Source: Amaranthus tricolor
Lineage: Eukaryota; Streptophyta; Magnoliopsida; Caryophyllales; Amaranthaceae
Direction: 5' to 3'
Length of the DNA: 64,000 nucleotides
Assembly: GCF_026212465.1 (NCBI RefSeq)
Contig: NC_080048.1
Span: 34,434,422 to 34,498,421 of the forward strand
Both the position numbers and the translations under genes were made by a program. How positions within the stretch are numbered: position 1 is the stretch's first letter; each line of letters opens with the position of its first letter. This document shows, in pieces, positions 58,486-64,000 of this stretch. The notes under the pieces were generated by a model. The model had not been told where the DNA came from. It saw only the letters and a list, made by a program, of their open reading frames with translations, and did not search any database.

Positions 58486-58987
58486 CGAATGATGAAAACC
58501 AACATTCAAAACCAACATTCATCTTCACCATTTGATTCAGAACATCAAGATCAAGAGAAATAGAGAATCAATATCAATTATCAAAACCAACATCAAAACG
58601 AGTAAACGACAATCGACAAAACCAACATTCAAGCATCAAAACCAGCATCAAAACCAGGCCAGCATTCATATTTTGATTCATCTTCACCATAAAATCAAAA
58701 AGAAAACGAATGATGAAAACCAGCATTCAAAACCAACATTCATCTTCACCATTTGATTCAGAACATCAAGATCAAGAGAAATAGAGAATCAATATCAATT
58801 ATCAAAACCAGCATCAAAACGAGTAAATGACAGTCGACAAAACCAACATTCAAAAATCAAAACCAGCATCAAAACCGTAAGCATCAAAACTAGCATTCAT
58901 ATTTTGATTCATCTTCACCATAAAATCAAAAAAAAAACGAATGATGAAAACCAACATTCAAAACCAACATTCATCTTCAATCAAAAC
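58486..58987. repeat. tandem repeat of 221-231 bp, 2.3 copies, built from CAAAACCARCATT words
   Basis: CGAATGATGAAAACCARCATTC starts units at 58486, 58707 and 58938. Within each unit CAAAACCARCATC/TTC is itself repeated many times. The open frame at 58532-58756 is a by-product of this repeat. Confidence 0.8.
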
Positions 58988-59394
58988 TGTATGTGGTTCT
59001 TTTAAGAGAGAAATATACACTAGAAACAATCATCTACAATAATCATACAGATCCAATGAATCACAGTCATCCCAAATTCCCAATTCCCAAACAATCATTC
59101 AAAAAAAAAAGAACTACAGAGTACTGACTATGAAATTGAAAATGTTGTGTTCATTAGCTGAAATTCATCTATATTCCAAAACAAGGAAAAAACTACAGGA
59201 TTCACCTATTGAAATTCGAAAACAAGGAAAAAAACTACAAGATTCATCACTTGAAATTCGAAATATCAAGAACAACACTACAAAATCCATCTACTGAAGT
59301 TCAAAAACAAGAAAAATCCAAACGAAAGTATGAAACAAATCAAACAGAAGGCTTGAAAAAACCCTAAAAAATCAAAAAATCAACCAATATACTT

Positions 59395-59760
59395 ACATTA
59401 CGAGATTCTACACTTGATTCCGTGGTGAATGCTGAGATTGGAGTTTGAAGATTGGAGGAGGAGCGTCGAAGCCTCGAAGAAGCACAGAAGCACTGTCGAT
59501 ACTCGATTGTCGATGGGTTGAAGGCGAGGAGGCGATTATCAGAGAAGCACAGGAGCACAGAAGCACAGAAGGAATGAGAGAGGAGGCGTCAGGCGAGGAA
59601 GCACAGATGGAGATTGGAGGCAGCCAGGAGAATGCGTGTGAAATGAAATTAGGTTTAGTGTGTTTTCAACAAGAAATTCAAAGAACAAGCCATAAATTGA
59701 AATCAACAAGAAACAAGAACAACCAATTTTACAGAAAACGAACGCCAAAATAAAATTAAA
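59395..59760 (-). other. leader-like exon of a CACTA-internal transcript
   Basis: Read on the minus strand: a CT-rich leader (CCTCTCTCATTCC, CTTCTGTGCTCCTGTGC) followed by a consensus splice donor GTAAGTATATTGG at about 59395. This is the layout of a first exon and intron. It points the same way as the SMC1 exons 2 kb downstream. Short frames cross it, none recognisable. Confidence 0.4.
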
Positions 59761-59806
59761 ACTACCTGCTGTCGTGGGTTCAAAGGCGGCTGAAGGGTAG
59801 CTTGGC

Positions 59807-60090
59807 GGCAGCACCGGCTGAAAAGCAGCAGTTCCTCCGATGTGCAGGCGGCGGCAGTGGCTTACCTCCGGTGTGCGGCGGTGTGCGGGATTAGGGCTTG
59901 TGAGGAATCGGGTTTGTGAGGGAAGGAATGGGCGCTGGATAATCGAACTGGTCTGGCAGCACCGGCTGAAAAGCAGCAGTTCCTCCGATGTGCAGGCGGC
60001 GGCAGTGGCTTACCTCCGGTGTGCGGCGGTGTGCGGGATTAGGGCTTGTGAGGAATCGGGTTTGTGAGGGAGGGAATGGGCGCTGGATAA
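59807..60090. repeat. direct duplication of a GC-rich 148 bp block
   Basis: GGCAGCACCGGCTGAAAAGC begins both copies (59807 and 59955). They are nearly identical over about 136 bases up to GGGCGCTGGATAAT. Much richer in GC than its surroundings. Confidence 0.85.
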
Positions 60091-60467
60091 TGTGGAAGGG
60101 AAATTAAAATTTCGAAGGAGGAAGGGTAATTTGTGAGGGATTGGGTCAGTTTTGAGAGGGAAAATAAAAAAAAAAATTATTAGTATATGGTCTTTTGCAA
60201 CGACTTTATTGTATCCGTATTTTTAAATATTTTTCGCAACAACATATACTGTTACGAATTATTTATTTAATTTTAACAACAACAATGTTTGTTGCAAAAA
60301 ATTGGGTTACATGGGGAAACTATAAAAAAGGGTGGGAAAATTTATTTTTTTTTTGGCAACGACTATTTAGCAACAACAATGGATTTTGCAACAACTTATA
60401 TTTTTCGCAACGAAAAAAATTTAGTCGTTGCTAAAACTTGTTGCTAAAAACAAGTTTTCTTGTAGTG

Positions 60468-61037
60468 TAAAGCAAGTGGCTTATTTAACTCATCAAGAGC
60501 GTATAAAATACGTCATTTTATACTCTACACTTAAAAAATTATGCTATTGATAACATTTGTGGGTACATTATTAGTATTTGTTGCTTATAAATTCAAGAAT
60601 GATGTATACATTTATAAATAAGTTTATTCCATGAAAATGACTACTAAAATAAGTCACACTAATCTTTTAGAAAGAGGCCCCCTTTGGTTTCAAGGGCCAT
60701 ATATGTAGTGATATTACCTTATTATTAGGATTTTGATAATGATGCTTTATGTACTACATTTTTTATTACCCATTATAAAAAATTATAAAAAAATATATAA
60801 TGATGAAATATACATTAAAACGAATAATCTAACGAGATCTCACATGAATATTATATGTTCTATATAACTTTCAAAAACTTTTGTCAAAATCTTCTTTACT
60901 TAAAAGTAAAATATTGTTAATGAAAAGAATATTAGAGAAGGAAATGTATATTAATTATTAATTTGCTTACATAATACTATTGGTTCTTTTGTGATTATCC
61001 TTAATGATATTTTCAAAATTAAAGTGTGTTCTGGAAC
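60468..61037. other. AT-rich intergenic DNA
   Basis: Nothing recognised. Confidence 0.4.
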
Positions 61038-61039
61038 TA

Positions 61040-62139
61040 GACCTGGGAAAATTTGATCCTACCCGAAAATAAACTTGGGATCCGACTCGACAAAACCCGA
61101 ACCCGACCGACCCGAAAGCGACTTAACCTGAAACATGACTGACCCGATAATTACCCGACCGAGAATGACCCGACAGGCAACCGACCTGTTTTCACAGGTC
61201 CAATATCAATTTTTAGAGTAATCTCAATGTTAGAATCCATTTCAAATAAAATTTTAGTTTTCAAAGTATCTCAACATATTGAGTTCATCACTTGAACCCT
61301 AAAACTCATCAATAGATCTCAAAAAACATGCATTTAGCGTTTTTTATCCATCGTAATTATTTTTCTTTAAAAAAAGGACATTATAATCATCTTAATTGAA
61401 TACATATATCTTGTTAAATCAATTAAATGAATTTTTAATTCTTCTATATTTCAGTAAGCAAATCGATATAATTTATAAGAACGTTTTGCACATTTGAATG
61501 AGCTTTTCAGAAAAGAAATGTCACTACCCTAAATTATAAAACGCGTATCTTATAAGTCAAAATAAGTATTTAGTTATTTTTATATCTTTCCAACATAAAA
61601 ATTGTGAAGATATTTTTTTATGTGGAAAAAGATATTTAGCGTTATTTTTATCTAACGTTACAATTTTAATAAACACAACAACTTTTATGAAGCGTGTATC
61701 TTACAAGTCTTTCAAAATAAGTATTAATTCCCCTATTTTCCTTACACTTAAATGAACTTGACATACCGACTATTTTTTGAAAATCGTACATCTAATTTTT
61801 CTGATGTGACATGTATCTCACAAATCCAACTATACATAGAGATTTAAAGTTTTGAATGTGAGCGTCGTAAAAACTGATTTCTTATAACTTGAATTCAATC
61901 ACATAACGCTTTAATATTGTGTCAATTGACATGTGGATTAATATCAGAGGTATGAGAAATAGCTTTTTTTTATTAAAAAAAGTTTCATAAATAATAAAAA
62001 ATGGAAAAATCTATTTTTAAATTTAATAAATCATAACTCGTTAGGTCAGACTGACCGACCAACCCGGAACAGAGAGTAACCCGATCCGAAAATGACTCGA
62101 CCGAAATTAATCCGACCCATAGCTCGTTTTTCCCAGGTC
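61040..62139. mobile_element. 1.1 kb TIR element with ACCCGA subterminal repeats
   Basis: Perfect 12 base inverted ends GACCTGGGAAAA / TTTTCCCAGGTC with TA on each side (61038-61039, 62140-62141), either a target duplication or part of the ends. Just inside both ends lie clusters of ACCCGA/GACCGA words (61060-61190 and 62045-62125), giving subterminal repeat zones. The middle is AT-rich and non-coding. Superfamily not assigned. Confidence 0.75.
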
Positions 62140-62141
62140 TA

Positions 62142-63075
62142 TCTGCAACCCATGTCCTTGTGAGTTTTGTGACTCCTTGATCATTTATGATAAGATTTCC
62201 TATTAATAATTTAATAAAACTTGATCATAACTCATAGTATAATATCTTACTTTATGGATTACTTTACACTAATCCCAGGTACTTCATTACTTATCTGTTA
62301 AATATTTCCATCCTTTCATTATACTTCCTTGATACCAGGGTGGGCTATGTGATTTTAAAGGTCCGAGGCTTAATATAAATTATAGATCCTAATAATATAT
62401 GGTACTTTTTTTATATATTAGCCACAATATTTAAAATAAACCTGAATAAGTAACAATATTAAAAAAAATAACATAGCAAGTTTTTAGAACAGAGGTTGTA
62501 AGAGATTGTCACATTTTTCTTTTTAGTATGTCTATTTTACTTTACTATGATTTTATCTTATGAAAAAGTTCTTACCATTTACTTTTATTTTCAATAAGAC
62601 ATTTTAACTGTATTTTAATATCATCCACACTAATTCTTAATCTTTGTCCAAAATTCATTGTTACAATACCCTAGTAGTCATTTTAAGTTTTTATCAACTT
62701 TTGGAGAATATGATCAAACCTTGGAATATAAATGATCACATATCATGAGGACGATGATTACAATGCAAAATGAAGTCTTCCAGAAAAAACAAAACAAAAG
62801 TGTTAAAATCAGAAGTAATGAATGAGGAAATACATAAGAAATTAACCAACCATTTAATCACCAATCGAGGACATAACAAATGAAAAGATATTATAGTGAT
62901 TATTAAGAAATACAATATAAACTTGCTGGATAAAAATGTTAATCAATTATAGAGGCAATAAAAGCAAACCACTAGAAGTCAAAGAGGCCTCTAACTAGGG
63001 CGCGCACGCCACCAAGAGCTATATATACACTGAGTTGTCAAACACTCTTCTCACATAGACTATCTTGTACTATAA
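62142..63075. other. AT-rich intergenic DNA
   Basis: No gene. A TATATATACAC at 63020 could be a promoter TATA but has no downstream reading frame. Confidence 0.4.
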
Positions 63076-63391
63076 CGGTCCGTTTGATTAGTGGTACTAA
63101 ACCGTGGTAATGGAAATGATTTATAGTGTAAAATTTCATCAAAAGTTCTATATCATTCCCATGATAATGAAACTTTGATCACAAAAAAGTTTTTTTTGTT
63201 TATAAATTTTCATTACCACTTAATATCACCTCTTCCAATGGTAATGTATTGGAATGAATTTTATGAAGAAAATGAGATGATTGAAATTGAACAAGTATGA
63301 CAATCAAGGTAGTCAATAGATTTTTCAACTAAAATTACACTAATTTTTCATTCTCATTACTACCGTTTAATATTACCTATCAAACGGACCG
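63076..63391. mobile_element. PIF/Harbinger-type MITE (316 bp)
   Basis: Perfect 13 base inverted ends CGGTCCGTTTGAT / ATCAAACGGACCG with TAA target duplications (63073-63075 and 63392-63394). It shares subterminal TTAGTGGTACTAAA and TCATTCTCATTACTACC motifs with the element at 1458, in opposite orientation. Confidence 0.85.
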
Positions 63392-63394
63392 TAA

Positions 63395-64000
63395 AAGTAA
63401 TATTAAAGAAAAAGAATAAGGTCGGCTACTTTTGTATTTAAGTCATAGAATAAGAATCATCTTAAGTTACCGTGTTACTACTCTTGTTTATACTATGATT
63501 AATATGCCAATTATTGCGAAAAAAGCCCACAACAACAAAGGGGATAAGTTACCCGCATGCATATCTGATGTTCAAATATAGAACCACACCAATGCTCATT
63601 TGAGCACGGTATCTGTTTGTTTGAGCACTTCATTAATTGTGAAAGAGAATAGCTTAAACTCAACGATAACAACATTATGATTAGAATTTGAGTGAAAAAC
63701 AGAAAATAAATAAGAGACCCAACAAACAATCAACACAATGTGTTTATGAGGTATCTATGGATACCTCCCCCTCAAATAAAGTATCTTATCATTAATATAA
63801 TTTCAATTACACTAATGACTCAACTTACAATAGTCAAAAGCTCGCTCTTGACCCATAAAGGTTTCATTTTTAATGGTGAAACTCCACAAATGACACTAAT
63901 ATAAAGAAAACACTGCCCTATCTTGTCTAATGTATTTGCCTCACCTCATATTTCTAATGATGTTTTAAGATCTCTTATATAGCCATTCAACATATTAGAA
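63395..64000. other. AT-rich DNA to window end
   Basis: No gene recognised. The minus-strand frame at 63511-63729 is low in information (SLSLSYSLS). Confidence 0.4.

Larger units (their letters stand above)
56415..60467. mobile_element. CACTA (En/Spm) non-autonomous element carrying gene fragments
   Basis: Terminal inverted repeats: left (T)ACTACAAGAAAACTTG plus TTTTTAGCAAC, right (reverse complement) CACTACAAGAAAACTTG plus TTTTTAGCAAC, about 28 bases with only the first base changed. This is the CACTA end. Subterminal CGTTGCAAAAA/GCAACGACT motifs cluster at both ends, as in this superfamily. The 4.05 kb interior has no recognisable transposase but has two SMC1 exons, a leader-like exon, two sets of tandem repeats and a GC-rich duplicated block. 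The flanking three bases are AAA and TAA, an imperfect target duplication. Confidence 0.85.

Noticed and set aside
58532..58756. 74-codon frame rich in Lys, Gln and His
   Set aside because: Falls wholly inside the CAAAACCARCATT tandem repeat.

Overview
This is a 64 kb piece of a plant nuclear genome: AT-rich, with spliced genes, nested LTR retrotransposons and many MITEs. Everything recognisable points to a eudicot. The Tat-type element, the GACGGTCTC-ended repeats and the MITE mix suggest a Caryophyllales relative, but that is only an impression; nothing here fixes the species. Little of the window is host coding sequence.

Host genes. (1) The best gene is on the minus strand, 28550-37615. 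Three exons, all joined in phase 0 (37406-37615, 34654-35028, 28550-29032), give an uninterrupted 355-residue type II membrane glycosyltransferase of the plant nucleotide-diphospho-sugar transferase (PF03407/GT77-like) family. Its two introns have been filled by transposons: a 1.6 kb hAT-like element in intron 1, and a 5'-truncated Ty1/copia element plus a Stowaway MITE in intron 2. (2) Two B3 DNA-binding-domain exons of REM type lie on the minus strand at 19738-20041 and 2963-3223. They may be the N- and C-terminal B3 domains of one gene, with about 16.5 kb of mostly retrotransposon DNA between them. (3) A promoter-like, CT-rich leader sits near 47.5 kb with no recognisable coding exon after it. 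(4) Two exons of the cohesin gene SMC1 (57172-57428) lie inside a CACTA transposon and are a captured gene fragment.

Layout. 0-3.2 kb: MITEs, a SINE-like unit and the B3 C-terminal exon. 3.3-14.3 kb: a Ty3/gypsy element of the Tat lineage with decayed gag-pol. It also carries a separate spliced gene on its opposite strand, with a promoter-like site, three short introns and a basic nuclear-localisation-like patch, flanked on both sides by arrays of a GTCGGACCCC hairpin repeat. 14.3-18.4 kb: a non-autonomous copia element (minus strand, 489 bp LTRs, perfect 5 bp CTCAA target duplication). 18.4-28.3 kb: AT-rich DNA with the B3 N-terminal exon, a foldback element, Stowaway MITEs and a TA microsatellite of nearly 1 kb. 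28.5-37.6 kb: the glycosyltransferase gene. 38-40 kb: arrays of a roughly 20 bp GATCAATTATAAC-type unit. 40.2-46.4 kb: a decayed minus-strand copia element split by a 3.48 kb solo LTR. 46.4-56.4 kb: mostly featureless AT-rich DNA. 56.4-60.5 kb: the CACTA element with SMC1 exons. 60.5-64 kb: a 1.1 kb terminal-inverted-repeat element and a Harbinger-type MITE.

No rRNA, confident tRNA, CRISPR or operon-like structure was seen. The most unusual features are the antisense spliced gene inside the Tat element, the gene-capturing CACTA element with a possible chimeric transcript, and the intact glycosyltransferase gene with transposon-filled introns. None can be called undescribed without database searches.
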